Position numbers and translations under genes: made by a program
The notes under the pieces: model-generated
The model's input: only the letters and a program-made list of their open reading frames with translations
Told to the model about the DNA's origin: nothing
Database searches by the model: none
DNA from: Rikenellaceae bacterium
GTDB lineage: Bacteria; Bacteroidota; Bacteroidia; Bacteroidales; UBA932
Assembly: GCA_900769145.1 (NCBI GenBank)
Contig: CAAGFN010000171.1
Coordinates: 1 to 26,721 of the forward strand
DNA: 26,721 nt
Direction of reading: 5' to 3'
Part shown: positions 16,467 to 24,497 of the stretch, piece after piece
How positions within the stretch are numbered: position 1 is the stretch's first letter
How the letters are laid out: the number at the start of each line of letters is the position of its first letter

Positions 16467-17303
16467 ATGGATACTGCGACTTTTGAAATGGGATTGTATG
16501 ATGTCACTGCCGAATCTATGGAAGACGGCGGGAGAATCATCAATGTTGACAAAAATGGATTCTTTTTCTGCAAGAAAGGTGAACTTGAGGTGGTTGTCGA
16601 TGGCAAAACCTATCTTGTCAAGGAGGATGACATCCTCATTTATCTGCCGATGAGCGAGTTGTATGTGCACAGGATTTCTCCTGATCTTTCAGGTGTGATT
16701 GGAATCGCTGATTTCGCATTCGTATATTCCTCATTGAGGATTGTCGCCAATACCTTCAACTATCTTTATGTCAAGGAGAATCCTTGTGTGTCATTGACCG
16801 TTGCGGGCAGGGAGTCCGTGGAGGAACTTATCACCGCTCTCCGCAGGCGTGAGAATAAGGAAGACGATCCCGTGATGAGCCAGATGCGGAGCGCTATCGC
16901 AATGGCCCTGTGTTACCAGATAATGCACGAATATTTCTCAGCCACTCCTGCCAGTCCTATGAAGCAGGACAGGAATGACATTGTGTTCCAGAACTTTATG
17001 AAGGCTCTGTATTCGGAGAAACCCAGGAGTAGGGATGTTTCACATTATGCCGATGTCCAATGTCTCAGCACCAGGTACTTCTCCTCCATCATCAAGGAGA
17101 AGACCGGAAGGTCGGCCCTGCAATGGATTACAATCGTGACAATCGACGATGCCCGCCGCCTTCTGGATGATCCGGACAACAGCATCAAGGACGTGGCCAA
17201 TGCTCTCGGGTTCGCCAACCAGTCTTTCTTCGGGCGCTATTTCAAACAATACAGCGGCCAGTCTCCGACGGAATATAGGAAATCCGTGAGAAAGCCGCTG
17301 TAA
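16467..17303 (+). CDS. AraC-family transcriptional regulator
   Basis: Predicted DNA-binding regulator of 278 residues. The N-terminal half (about 1-80) looks like a small cupin-type sensing domain (FFFCKKGELEVVVDGKTYLVKEDDILIYLP). The C-terminal half carries the two helix-turn-helix motifs of the AraC/XylS family, at about 189-211 and 238-262. It ends in the signature DVANALGFANQSFFGRYFK followed by SPTEYRK. It is transcribed away from the adaptor-pump operon, the usual layout for a local regulator, so control of that efflux operon is likely but inferred. The ligand is unknown. The ATG at 16467 is the first start giving the full cupin domain. It is convergent with the S9 peptidase gene, with 27 bases between the stops and no clear terminator. 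Confidence 0.92.
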   Translation: MDTATFEMGLYDVTAESMEDGGRIINVDKNGFFFCKKGELEVVVDGKTYLVKEDDILIYLPMSELYVHRISPDLSGVIGIADFAFVYSSLRIVANTFNYLYVKENPCVSLTVAGRESVEELITALRRRENKEDDPVMSQMRSAIAMALCYQIMHEYFSATPASPMKQDRNDIVFQNFMKALYSEKPRSRDVSHYADVQCLSTRYFSSIIKEKTGRSALQWITIVTIDDARRLLDDPDNSIKDVANALGFANQSFFGRYFKQYSGQSPTEYRKSVRKPL

Positions 17304-17330
17304 TACAGTGTTTATTGAACCTTCTGGCGT

Positions 17331-19562
17331 TTATTTGCACCACTGGTCCAGCCAGCTGAAATACTCCCTGTGCCAGTACAATGCGTTCTGAGGCTTGAGA
17401 ATCCAATGGTTCTCATCCGGGAAGACAATCAGGCGTGCCGGTACTCCCATCATCCTGGCCGCATTGAATGCCGCCATTCCCTGGTCGTAAGGGATGCGGA
17501 AATCCATTGCTCCGTGGATGCAGAGGATAGGGGTATGCCATTCTGTCACCCTTGCAGCAGGGGAGTTGTCATAATGCCTTCTGGCTTTCGGGTTGTCGCT
17601 CCAAGGTGAACCGCCCTGCCTGATTCCTCCGAATGTCTTGCCGTCACCTGCCGGGCCCATCTGGCCAGGGGTGTAGGAATACTCCTCCAGTCCGCCGTTG
17701 TCCCAGTTCGGGAACCACATTTCCTCCGTCTCGTAGTACATATACTTCTCGTCGAAGATGCCTGCGTGGGCTATGAAGCAGTCGAAAGTATCCTCGTGGG
17801 TGCCGGCGAGGTAATATACTGAATAACCGCCGTAGCTGGCTCCGCAGGCTGCCATCTTGCCGATATAAGGCTCGGCCTTGAGTTCCCTGGCAGCTGCCAG
17901 GTAGTCCTGCATGTTCAGGCCAGGATAGTCTCCGGATATCTGCTCCGTCCATTCCTGTCCGAAGGCAGTGGTGCCGCGCCTGTTAGGCAAAATTACAATG
18001 TAGCCCTGTGCGGACATCAGGCGGTAGTTCCATCTGTAGGACCAGCCCTGGCTGAGGGTGCCCTGAGGACCTCCGAGGCATATCAGGATTGAAGGATATA
18101 CCTTTGTGGAGTCAAATTCAGGAGGATATACAACCCAGGTGAGCATGTCCTTACCATCTACGGTCTTTACCATCCTTGCCTCCGTACGATGTGGGGCAAC
18201 CTGTGATAGGATGTGTTCATTCTCTGTCGTGATGGCCTCGCAGCTTCCGTCTTTCCCATTGATTTTCACAAGCTCTGTAGGGAAGTCCATGCTGCACCAG
18301 CTGGCGAGAAGTTCTGTGTCGTCATCTGTCCCGAGTATTGCGAAAGGAGAATTGAAATCGTACCACATATCTTCGCCTGTGATGCGTACAATCTCCTGTC
18401 CGTCAGTCTTGTACAGGGCCTGGAGACCCTCCGTGAGGGCATTGTACCAGAGCCATTTCCCGTCCGGACTCCATACGGGACCTGCCGCATTGTACTTGAA
18501 GCCAGCGGTAATGTCGCGAATGTTCTGGATTTCCGGCAGGCCGTCATCGGCATAATTGACATCGGCCATCATCAGCCTTGTCTTGTCCGCCTCGTAGCCG
18601 TCCCTCTCCATGCTGAGCCAGGCGATGCGGCTCCCGTCCGGGCTCCAGACCGGGTCGGTGTCATAGCCGCCGCCCATCGGGATCACCTTGCATTCCCCGT
18701 TGGCGACATTATAGATATATATCTCAGTATCAGTGCTGAACGCATACTGCCTTCCGGTTTTCTTGCGGCATGAGTATGCGATGTACTTTCCGTCAGGGCT
18801 CCAGTCCAGTTGCTCAATCCCGCTGAAAGGCTCGGTAGGAAGCTCGTAGGTTTCCTTCTCGCCCGAGAGGATGTCAATGCAGGACTCCGTGGTAACCGGC
18901 TTGTCGAGACCGGCAATGAATGTGTGCGGAACCTCCGTAACCCAATGGTCCCAATGCCTGTACATCAGGTCGTCCGTCTTGTATGCTGTGGCCTTGTCCA
19001 AAGCCGGGTCCGAGTCGGCAGGAGTCTTGACTGCACCCTTCACGGAACTGACGAACATAATGCTGCTTTCGTCAGGAGACAGTTTGAACTCACTCACGCC
19101 GGCCGGGATATCTGAAATCCGGGTCTTCTTCACCAGCTTGGGCGAATTCCCTCCAAGTCCCCGTACAGAGGCCTTCCAGATCTGTCCTTTCTGGATGTAG
19201 AAAATGCTGCGTCCACCGTCTGCCCATCTGGCGCAGCTGATGCTGCTTCCCTCGCGGGTCAACTGCCTTCGTCCCGTTCCGTCCGCATTGACAAGAAACA
19301 GATTCCTGCAGCTGCGGTTGTCCCGGATGGAAGTGTAGCTCACTCCGTAAAGAATTGTCCTGCCGTCGGGTGAGAGCTGGGGATCGGAGAGCCGGCCCAG
19401 CGAAAGCATTACCTCCGGGGTCATCTTTCCGTCAGCCACTGTTATTCCGGACTGTCCGATGTAGCCGGCGGCCTCCTTGTCGGAGCAATTTGTGAAATTA
19501 GTCATTGCAATAGCGAATGCGGCGGCCAAGTACAGGCCTTTGATTGGGATTGTATGTGTCAT
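17331..19562 (-). CDS. S9 family serine peptidase (prolyl oligopeptidase type), probable lipoprotein
   Basis: Exported peptidase of 743 residues that would trim peptides, probably at or outside the inner membrane. The hydrophobic N-terminus ends at C26 (NFTNCSDKE), a plausible lipid-attachment site under the loose Bacteroidota lipobox. A beta-propeller of TolB/PD40-like blades follows, with five visible blade motifs: LSPDGR (63), LSPDES (161), WSPDGK (254), WSPDGS (306) and WSPDGK (364). The alpha/beta-hydrolase domain starts near 465. Its catalytic triad is S576 in GASYGG, D687 in IHGAMDFRIP and H719 in PDENHW. This layout matches dipeptidyl-peptidase and acylaminoacyl-peptidase relatives; exact cleavage specificity cannot be told. 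It stands alone on its strand, between a convergent AraC-family gene and the divergent rnhA. No convincing promoter box is seen upstream. Confidence 0.93.
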   Translation of the reverse strand: MTHTIPIKGLYLAAAFAIAMTNFTNCSDKEAAGYIGQSGITVADGKMTPEVMLSLGRLSDPQLSPDGRTILYGVSYTSIRDNRSCRNLFLVNADGTGRRQLTREGSSISCARWADGGRSIFYIQKGQIWKASVRGLGGNSPKLVKKTRISDIPAGVSEFKLSPDESSIMFVSSVKGAVKTPADSDPALDKATAYKTDDLMYRHWDHWVTEVPHTFIAGLDKPVTTESCIDILSGEKETYELPTEPFSGIEQLDWSPDGKYIAYSCRKKTGRQYAFSTDTEIYIYNVANGECKVIPMGGGYDTDPVWSPDGSRIAWLSMERDGYEADKTRLMMADVNYADDGLPEIQNIRDITAGFKYNAAGPVWSPDGKWLWYNALTEGLQALYKTDGQEIVRITGEDMWYDFNSPFAILGTDDDTELLASWCSMDFPTELVKINGKDGSCEAITTENEHILSQVAPHRTEARMVKTVDGKDMLTWVVYPPEFDSTKVYPSILICLGGPQGTLSQGWSYRWNYRLMSAQGYIVILPNRRGTTAFGQEWTEQISGDYPGLNMQDYLAAARELKAEPYIGKMAACGASYGGYSVYYLAGTHEDTFDCFIAHAGIFDEKYMYYETEEMWFPNWDNGGLEEYSYTPGQMGPAGDGKTFGGIRQGGSPWSDNPKARRHYDNSPAARVTEWHTPILCIHGAMDFRIPYDQGMAAFNAARMMGVPARLIVFPDENHWILKPQNALYWHREYFSWLDQWCK

Positions 19563-19628
19563 AAGTCAATACGGTTCCCGGTGAGTTCAGGAACATTTAT
19601 GCGAAGATAGCGATAATTCTTGTGGTTT

Positions 19629-19661
19629 TTGCGAATTAATCGTGGATTTTCCGTAAATTTG
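19629..19661 (+). promoter_or_regulatory. Predicted Bacteroidota-type promoter of rnhA
   Basis: TAAATTTG at 19654-19661 fully matches the TAnnTTTG -7 box. TTG at 19629-19631 (the end of TTTTTG) gives a 22-base spacer, slightly long. Transcription would start at about 19665-19668, practically at the rnhA ATG, so the message would have almost no leader. Confidence 0.6.
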
Positions 19662-19664
19662 AAA
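19641..19664 (+). repeat. Promoter-region repeat, copy 1 (rnhA)
   Basis: A 24-base stretch starting CGTGGATTTTCC and ending AAATTTGAAA is identical to positions 20216-20239 except for one base (G at 19653, T in the other copy). It includes the -7 box. It is the only shared stretch of this length I noticed between intergenic regions of the window. Confidence 0.85.
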
Positions 19665-19667
19665 ATT

Positions 19668-20177
19668 ATGCAGACCAAAGAAAGACCAACGATATATCTC
19701 TATACGGACGGGGCCGCAAGCGGAAATCCCGGCCCGGGCGGCTTTGGAGTTGTCCTGAAATGTGCTGGCCTAACCAAGGAAATCAGCGGCGGCTTCCGCC
19801 TCACGACCAACAACAGGATGGAACTCCTCGCAGTGATAGTCGGTCTGGAGGCCATCAAATGGGACAATGCCGTCGTGGAGGTCTGGAGCGACTCATCATA
19901 CGTGGTGAAGGCTGTCACGGAAGGCTGGCTCCTGAAATGGGAGAGGAAGTGTTTTGCCAAGGTGAAGAATCCGGATCTCTGGGTCAGGTTCCTGAAGGTG
20001 TACAGAAGGCACAGGGTTACATTCCATTGGCTCAAGGGCCACGCCGGCCACCCGGAGAATGAGAGATGCGATGCCCTTGCCGTCAATGCGGGAGGCGCTG
20101 CTGCAGCACGTGGAGAAGTGCTTCCTCCTGATGTCGCATACGAGGCTGAAAATGCGGGAGCGCAGTTGTTTCAATGA
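19668..20177 (+). CDS. rnhA: Ribonuclease HI
   Basis: Cytoplasmic nuclease that cuts the RNA strand of RNA-DNA hybrids, removing R-loops and primer remnants. The 169-residue protein matches E. coli RNase HI closely: catalytic D14 (YTDGAASGNPGPGG), E52 (TTNNRMEL), D75 (VWSDSSYV) and D135 (ENERCDALA), with H125 in KGHAGH corresponding to E. coli H124. A roughly 20-residue Ala/Glu-rich tail extends past the fold. I chose the ATG at 19668 (MQTKERP), because the in-frame ATG at 19620 would place the promoter inside the coding region and adds 16 non-conserved residues. It diverges from the S9 peptidase gene. pdxA follows 82 bases later with its own promoter, and recG, another R-loop- and fork-processing enzyme, lies just after that. 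Confidence 0.95.
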   Translation: MQTKERPTIYLYTDGAASGNPGPGGFGVVLKCAGLTKEISGGFRLTTNNRMELLAVIVGLEAIKWDNAVVEVWSDSSYVVKAVTEGWLLKWERKCFAKVKNPDLWVRFLKVYRRHRVTFHWLKGHAGHPENERCDALAVNAGGAAAARGEVLPPDVAYEAENAGAQLFQ

Positions 20178-20206
20178 TGAATGTCAATGATTTGTTCCCT
20201 CTCGGA

Positions 20207-20236
20207 TTGATTTTCCGTGGATTTTCCTTAAATTTG
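20207..20236 (+). promoter_or_regulatory. Predicted Bacteroidota-type promoter of pdxA
   Basis: TTG at 20207-20209, a 19-base spacer, and TAAATTTG at 20229-20236 match the -33/-7 pattern with good spacing. The expected start lies about 17-20 bases before the pdxA ATG, leaving a short A-rich leader. Confidence 0.65.
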
Positions 20237-20239
20237 AAA
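20216..20239 (+). repeat. Promoter-region repeat, copy 2 (pdxA)
   Basis: This differs from 19641-19664 at one of 24 positions. Here GATTTTCC also occurs a second time 12 bases upstream (20208-20216 region), so this copy looks partly tandem. The repeat spans the -7 box and the spacer of the promoter. Confidence 0.85.
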
Positions 20240-20259
20240 GATTTGTAAAAACACATACG

Positions 20260-21348
20260 ATGATAAACAATAAAATTACTGTCGGCATCACCCAGGGTGA
20301 CGGCAACGGAATAGGATATGAGGTCATAATCAAGGCATTGGCCGACCAGAGGATACTGGATTCGTTCACTCCGGTAATCTACGGCTCGTCCAAGGTTTTC
20401 GGCTTCTACCGCAAGCTCATTCACAACCTTGACCCGCTCGACACCTACGTCATCAGCTCTGCCAAGGATGCCAAACTCAAGAAAATCAATATACTCAACT
20501 GCTTGCCTGACAATGTCTTCGTCGAACCGGGCCAATCAACTCCGGAGTCGGCCAAGTCTGCAATCGTATCGCTTCAGCGGGCGGTTGCCGACCTGAAGGC
20601 AGGCGACATTGACGTACTCGTAACTGCCCCTATTAACAAGAGGGCGATGTCATCGGCGGGCTTCGGCTTCACCGGTCATACCGAATACCTGAAGAAAGAG
20701 TTCGGAGCCTCTGATGTGGCAATGTTCATGATCAGCGAGCATCTCAAAATCGGTGTTGTGACAGGTCATATCCCGCTCAAGGACGTACCGACATCCATCA
20801 GTCAGGAAAAGATTCTCACCAAGCTCCGCCTTATGGACGCATCCCTGAGAAGGGATTTCGGAGTCACGAAACCAAAGATTGCAGTTCTCGGTCTCAATCC
20901 GCATTGCGGTGACGACGGCCTTCTCGGCAGCGAGGAGGAGACTATCATCGCTCCTGCAGTCAAGGCTGCCAATGAGGAGGGTATAATGGCATTCGGACCA
21001 TATTCCCCGGACGGTTTCTTCGGACTGGGCAATTACAGCAAGTTCGATGCTACTCTTGCCATGTATCACGACCAGGGTCTGGCTCCGTTCAAGGCTCTTG
21101 ATTTCGAGGACGGTGTCAATTTCACCGCCGGCCTCCCAGTCGTGAGGACCTCACCTGATCACGGGACCGCATTCTCCATGGCCGGAAGGGACGAGGCTGA
21201 CCCTATGTCAATGATGTCCGCCATTTACGCTGCGGTTGACATTTTCAAGCGCAGGCAGGCATACGACCGCCTTCAGGAGGGCAAGATGCCTGAGCGTCAG
21301 GTAGAGGACCGCAGGCAGGAACGTCCGGGCAGGAATCAGATAGAATAG
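20260..21348 (+). CDS. pdxA: 4-hydroxythreonine-4-phosphate dehydrogenase
   Basis: Oxidises 4-phosphohydroxy-L-threonine with NAD in the DXP-dependent route to pyridoxal phosphate; its product goes to PdxJ. The 362-residue protein starts with the family signature GITQGDGNGIGYE (9-21). The three metal-binding histidines are H170 (VVTGHIPL), H215 (LNPHCGD) and H270 (MYHDQGLAPFK), each offset by exactly four from E. coli PdxA H166, H211 and H266. TAPINKRAM (122-130) and FTGHTEYL (137-144) are substrate-binding stretches. The C-terminus is a charged, Arg/Gln/Glu-rich tail of about 25 residues (from KRRQAYDRL) that looks disordered. It has its own promoter. recG starts 9 bases after the stop, so the two are probably one message. 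Confidence 0.95.
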   Translation: MINNKITVGITQGDGNGIGYEVIIKALADQRILDSFTPVIYGSSKVFGFYRKLIHNLDPLDTYVISSAKDAKLKKINILNCLPDNVFVEPGQSTPESAKSAIVSLQRAVADLKAGDIDVLVTAPINKRAMSSAGFGFTGHTEYLKKEFGASDVAMFMISEHLKIGVVTGHIPLKDVPTSISQEKILTKLRLMDASLRRDFGVTKPKIAVLGLNPHCGDDGLLGSEEETIIAPAVKAANEEGIMAFGPYSPDGFFGLGNYSKFDATLAMYHDQGLAPFKALDFEDGVNFTAGLPVVRTSPDHGTAFSMAGRDEADPMSMMSAIYAAVDIFKRRQAYDRLQEGKMPERQVEDRRQERPGRNQIE

Positions 21349-21357
21349 ATTCCAATA

Positions 21358-23505
21358 ATGCCGGCGGATGCTAATATATCTGATATTCAATTCCTTAAGG
21401 GGGTAGGCCCGAAAAGGGCGCTCCTCTTGGGTTCGGAACTTGGTGTCAATTCGGCATCGGAACTTATCCGCATTTATCCGTTCCGTTATGTTGACCGGAG
21501 CACTGTAACTCCGATTGCTGCTATCAGGTCGACAGCCGCATTGGTACAGCTCAGGGCTCAGGTAGTCAACGCCACCCTGCTCGACAAAAACGGTGTGGCC
21601 GTGGTCCCTTCTGACGGAGCAGTCAAGTTCAATACCGTGCACCGCCTGTCGGTGATGGTCGCCGATGAGTCCGGAATGATCGAACTTGTTTTCTTCAAGG
21701 GTATCAAGTACATCTGGCAGAAACTTCACCCGGGCAAGGTATTCATTTTCTTCGGCAAGCCTTCCCTCTATAACGGGAGATTCAATATGGTTCACCCTGA
21801 GATTGATGAGCCTGGAGGAGGTGCTGCTCAGATATCTGCTTCAATGACAGGAATTTACCCGTCCACTGAGAAACTTCGCAATGCCGGGGTGACAGCCAAG
21901 GTGATGGGGAGGATAATGGCTTCCGCCCTGGAGGCCGGCCTGCCGTCGGTGACGGAAACGCTGCCGGATTATGTTATGAGGGAGAAAGGCCTTGTCCCGC
22001 TCAATTACGCATTGAGAAACATTCATTTCCCGCAGGACCAGAATGCATTGGCCAAGGCGGAATACAGGCTGAAATTCGAGGAACTTTTCTTCCTCCAGCT
22101 TTCCCTCCTCCGGCAGAAATATGTCAGGAGCCGCAATGAGAAAGGTATCCCGATGCCGAATGTGGGGGAGGCCTTCAATAAATGCTATGCCTCTCTGCCA
22201 TACAGTCTTACAGGGGCGCAGAAAAGGGTAATCAGGGAAATCAGGGAGGATATGCGGAGCGGCAGGCAGATGAACCGTCTTCTTCAAGGAGATGTGGGTT
22301 CCGGAAAGACTATGGTGGCCGTGCTTTCGGCCCTGATTGCATACGGGAACGGCTATCAGTCCTGTATAATGGCTCCAACGGAAGTGCTTGCACGACAGCA
22401 TTATACGAATATTATAAAATATCTTCGCGGCACCGGTGTGGAGGTGGCTGTCCTGACAGGGACGACCAAGGCCAGGGAGAGGAAGGAGATTCTGGAGAGG
22501 CTGGCTTCCGGCCAGGCAGGCATCATTGTCGGCACCCACGCATTGATTGAAGACAATGTGGTTTTCCGGAATCTCGGACTTGCGATTATTGACGAGCAGC
22601 ACCGTTTCGGGGTGGAACAGAGGTCACGCCTGTGGGCCAAGTCCACGATTCCGCCTCATATTCTCGTGATGACGGCGACGCCGATTCCGAGGACATTGGC
22701 AATGACCCTTTACGGGGACCTGGATGTCTCCGTGATTGACGAGATGCCGCCCGGCAGAGTTCCGGTAAAGACTCTCCAGATAGTTGAACGTCAGCGGCTT
22801 GAACTCTACCGATTCATCAAGGAACAGATTACCGCAGGCCGTCAGGCCTTCATTGTCTATCCTATGATTTTCGAGAATGAGAAGGTGGACTACAGGAATG
22901 TGGAGACAGGCTACGAGGAAATTGTAAGCGCCTTTCCGTTTCCTCCGTACAAGGTGGCGATTGTTCACGGTCAGCAGAGTGACGAGGACAAGAAGTTCAA
23001 TATGGATGCTTTCGTGGCGGGAAGGGCCAACATATTGGTATCCACTACTGTAATTGAGGTCGGTGTGGATGTGCCGAACGCCAATGTCATGGTCATAGAG
23101 AGCCCTGAGCGTTTCGGGCTTAGCCAGCTTCACCAGCTGCGCGGACGTGTCGGCAGGGGAGGGGGTGCTTCCTGGTGCGTGCTTGTCAGGGGAAACAAAC
23201 TAAGTGAGGAGTCCCGCAAGAGGCTGGATCTGCTATGCAGTACCGAGGACGGATTCGTGCTTGCGGAGGAGGATATGAAGATGAGGGGGCCGGGAGACAT
23301 GGAGGGAACCCAGCAGAGCGGTCTTCCGATTGAACTTTCCATTGCTTCTCTCGCCAAGGACGGACGCCTGCTTTCCGAGGCGCGGGCCTATGCCGAGATA
23401 GTCCTGGAGAGGGACCCGGAACTTGCATCGCCTCAGAATGCCCGGCTGCTTAAGGAACTCCGCAAGGGCAAATACGATAGGAAGGATTACGGGAAAATAA
23501 GTTGA
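21358..23505 (+). CDS. recG: ATP-dependent DNA helicase RecG
   Basis: Superfamily 2 helicase that reverses stalled replication forks, branch-migrates Holliday junctions and unwinds R-loops. The 715-residue chain has the N-terminal wedge domain with a helix-hairpin-helix start (IQFLKGVGPKRALLL, 10-24) and an OB-fold. Helicase motifs follow: Walker A GDVGSGKT (311-318); TEVLARQH (341-348); Walker B DEQH (412-415, in place of DEAH, as usual in RecG); TATPIPR (439-445); and motif VI QLRGRVGR (593-600). The C-terminal part after about 615 (RGPGDMEGTQQSG) matches the RecG wedge-contacting region. Length is normal and nothing is missing. The start at 21358 lies 9 bases after pdxA, which suggests an operon. 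No U-tailed hairpin is evident in the 92 bases that follow. Confidence 0.96.
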   Translation: MPADANISDIQFLKGVGPKRALLLGSELGVNSASELIRIYPFRYVDRSTVTPIAAIRSTAALVQLRAQVVNATLLDKNGVAVVPSDGAVKFNTVHRLSVMVADESGMIELVFFKGIKYIWQKLHPGKVFIFFGKPSLYNGRFNMVHPEIDEPGGGAAQISASMTGIYPSTEKLRNAGVTAKVMGRIMASALEAGLPSVTETLPDYVMREKGLVPLNYALRNIHFPQDQNALAKAEYRLKFEELFFLQLSLLRQKYVRSRNEKGIPMPNVGEAFNKCYASLPYSLTGAQKRVIREIREDMRSGRQMNRLLQGDVGSGKTMVAVLSALIAYGNGYQSCIMAPTEVLARQHYTNIIKYLRGTGVEVAVLTGTTKARERKEILERLASGQAGIIVGTHALIEDNVVFRNLGLAIIDEQHRFGVEQRSRLWAKSTIPPHILVMTATPIPRTLAMTLYGDLDVSVIDEMPPGRVPVKTLQIVERQRLELYRFIKEQITAGRQAFIVYPMIFENEKVDYRNVETGYEEIVSAFPFPPYKVAIVHGQQSDEDKKFNMDAFVAGRANILVSTTVIEVGVDVPNANVMVIESPERFGLSQLHQLRGRVGRGGGASWCVLVRGNKLSEESRKRLDLLCSTEDGFVLAEEDMKMRGPGDMEGTQQSGLPIELSIASLAKDGRLLSEARAYAEIVLERDPELASPQNARLLKELRKGKYDRKDYGKIS

Positions 23506-23524
23506 TAATCAAATTTTACGGAAG

Positions 23525-23553
23525 ATCTCTCCACTCGCTTCGTTCGGTCGGGA
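23525..23553. repeat. Possible degenerate dispersed repeat after recG
   Basis: The stretch from AGATCTCTCCACTCG to TTCGTTCGGTCGGGA has a TCG-rich core with weakly self-complementary ends. It resembles intergenic palindromic repeats I recall from Bacteroidota genomes. Only one copy is present here, and its arms match poorly. Identification is from memory of the pattern and is tentative; the rest of the 92-base gap shows nothing clear. Confidence 0.3.
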
Positions 23554-23597
23554 ATACATAAACGGGACTTTGGTCCGGCATCGTAACAAATGGCAAT

Positions 23598-24497
23598 ATG
23601 GTAACGGAACTCATCAGCAAATATGTCTGGCTCATCCAGACGGTGTCCAAGGCCGGCCTTGAAGGTCTGTCTCTCGGGGAGATTCAGTCCCGCTGGGAGC
23701 GCAGATGGGATTCCGAATATCCCAGAAGGACATTCTGCAACCACAGGGATGCCGTGGCCGAGATTTTCGGCATTGACATAGAATGCAACCGTTCGACAAG
23801 GAGGTATTTCATCCGATATCCCGAGTCCCTGGAGGGCAGTACGGCCTGGATGGTCAATACGTTCACTGTCAAGAGCCTCCTCGAATTGAGCCGGGAAAGG
23901 CTGTCTGGACGGGTCTCCGTTGAGAACATCCCTTCCGGTCAGGTTTATCTTGCCGACATTATGTCCGCCATGCTCGACAATGTCAAGGTCCTCATTTCCT
24001 ATAAAAAGTATTCCAGTTCGGAGCCGGAGTTCCTCACGGTAAGCCCTTATGCCCTCAAGGAGGATATGAAGCGATGGTATCTAATCGGCTTTGCCGATGA
24101 AAGAAAGGCAATGAGGGTTTACGGTCTCGACAGAATATGCTCGCTTTCAGTTACCGGGGACAGGTTCAGGCTGCCTGCAGGCTTCGATGTGGATGAACTG
24201 TTCTATGATAGTTACGGGGTCTATATCCATAACGGGGACCCTGCCGTAGAGGTGCTCCTGGAATGCGGAGCCGACCAGGCGGGCTTTTTCAGGGACCTGC
24301 CGCTTCATCATACTCAGAAAATCAAAATGGAGAATGACAGGGCTGTCATCTCGTTCCGGGCTGTCCCGAATACCAGAATGATAATGGATTTATGCTCTTT
24401 CGGTTCCAAAATCAGAATCCTGTCCCCGGCTGTGGTACGGGATGCTGTCATCGGGGAATTCAGGAAGGCATTGGAAAAATACGAGGATTATGATTAA
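23598..24497 (+). CDS. WYL-domain transcriptional regulator
   Basis: Predicted regulator of 299 residues. The N-terminus (about 1-65) is helix-rich and looks like a winged helix-turn-helix (LSLGEIQSRWERR, then YPRRTFCNHRDAVAEIFG as the likely recognition helix). The WYL domain spans about 118-205, with the namesake residues at W160-Y161-L162 (KRWYLIGFADERKAMRVYGLDRI). A WCX-like C-terminal extension follows to residue 299. WYL domains bind ligands such as nucleic acids or nucleotides and often control stress, DNA-damage or defence genes, but no such genes lie nearby. The gene end overlaps the start of the GSCFA gene by 8 bases, so the two are probably co-expressed. The gap before it (92 bases) shows no good TAnnTTTG box. 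Confidence 0.88.
   Translation: MVTELISKYVWLIQTVSKAGLEGLSLGEIQSRWERRWDSEYPRRTFCNHRDAVAEIFGIDIECNRSTRRYFIRYPESLEGSTAWMVNTFTVKSLLELSRERLSGRVSVENIPSGQVYLADIMSAMLDNVKVLISYKKYSSSEPEFLTVSPYALKEDMKRWYLIGFADERKAMRVYGLDRICSLSVTGDRFRLPAGFDVDELFYDSYGVYIHNGDPAVEVLLECGADQAGFFRDLPLHHTQKIKMENDRAVISFRAVPNTRMIMDLCSFGSKIRILSPAVVRDAVIGEFRKALEKYEDYD

Noticed and set aside
18213..18773. 186-codon + strand frame opposite the S9 peptidase
   Set aside because: Antisense shadow of the beta-propeller region; no family motif.
19602..19609. TATCTTCG on the minus strand as a -7 box for the S9 peptidase gene
   Set aside because: One mismatch to TAnnTTTG and no TTG at the -33 distance; too weak to list.
19620..19667. Upstream ATG for rnhA at 19620
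   Set aside because: Would place the promoter and the conserved 24-base element inside the gene; the extra residues are not part of the RNase HI fold.
21841..22602. 253-codon minus-strand frame opposite recG
   Set aside because: Antisense to the helicase domain with intact RecG motifs; no independent support.
23565..23576. GGAC-TTTG-GTCC hairpin as a recG terminator
   Set aside because: Only a 4-base stem and no following T-run; likely chance.
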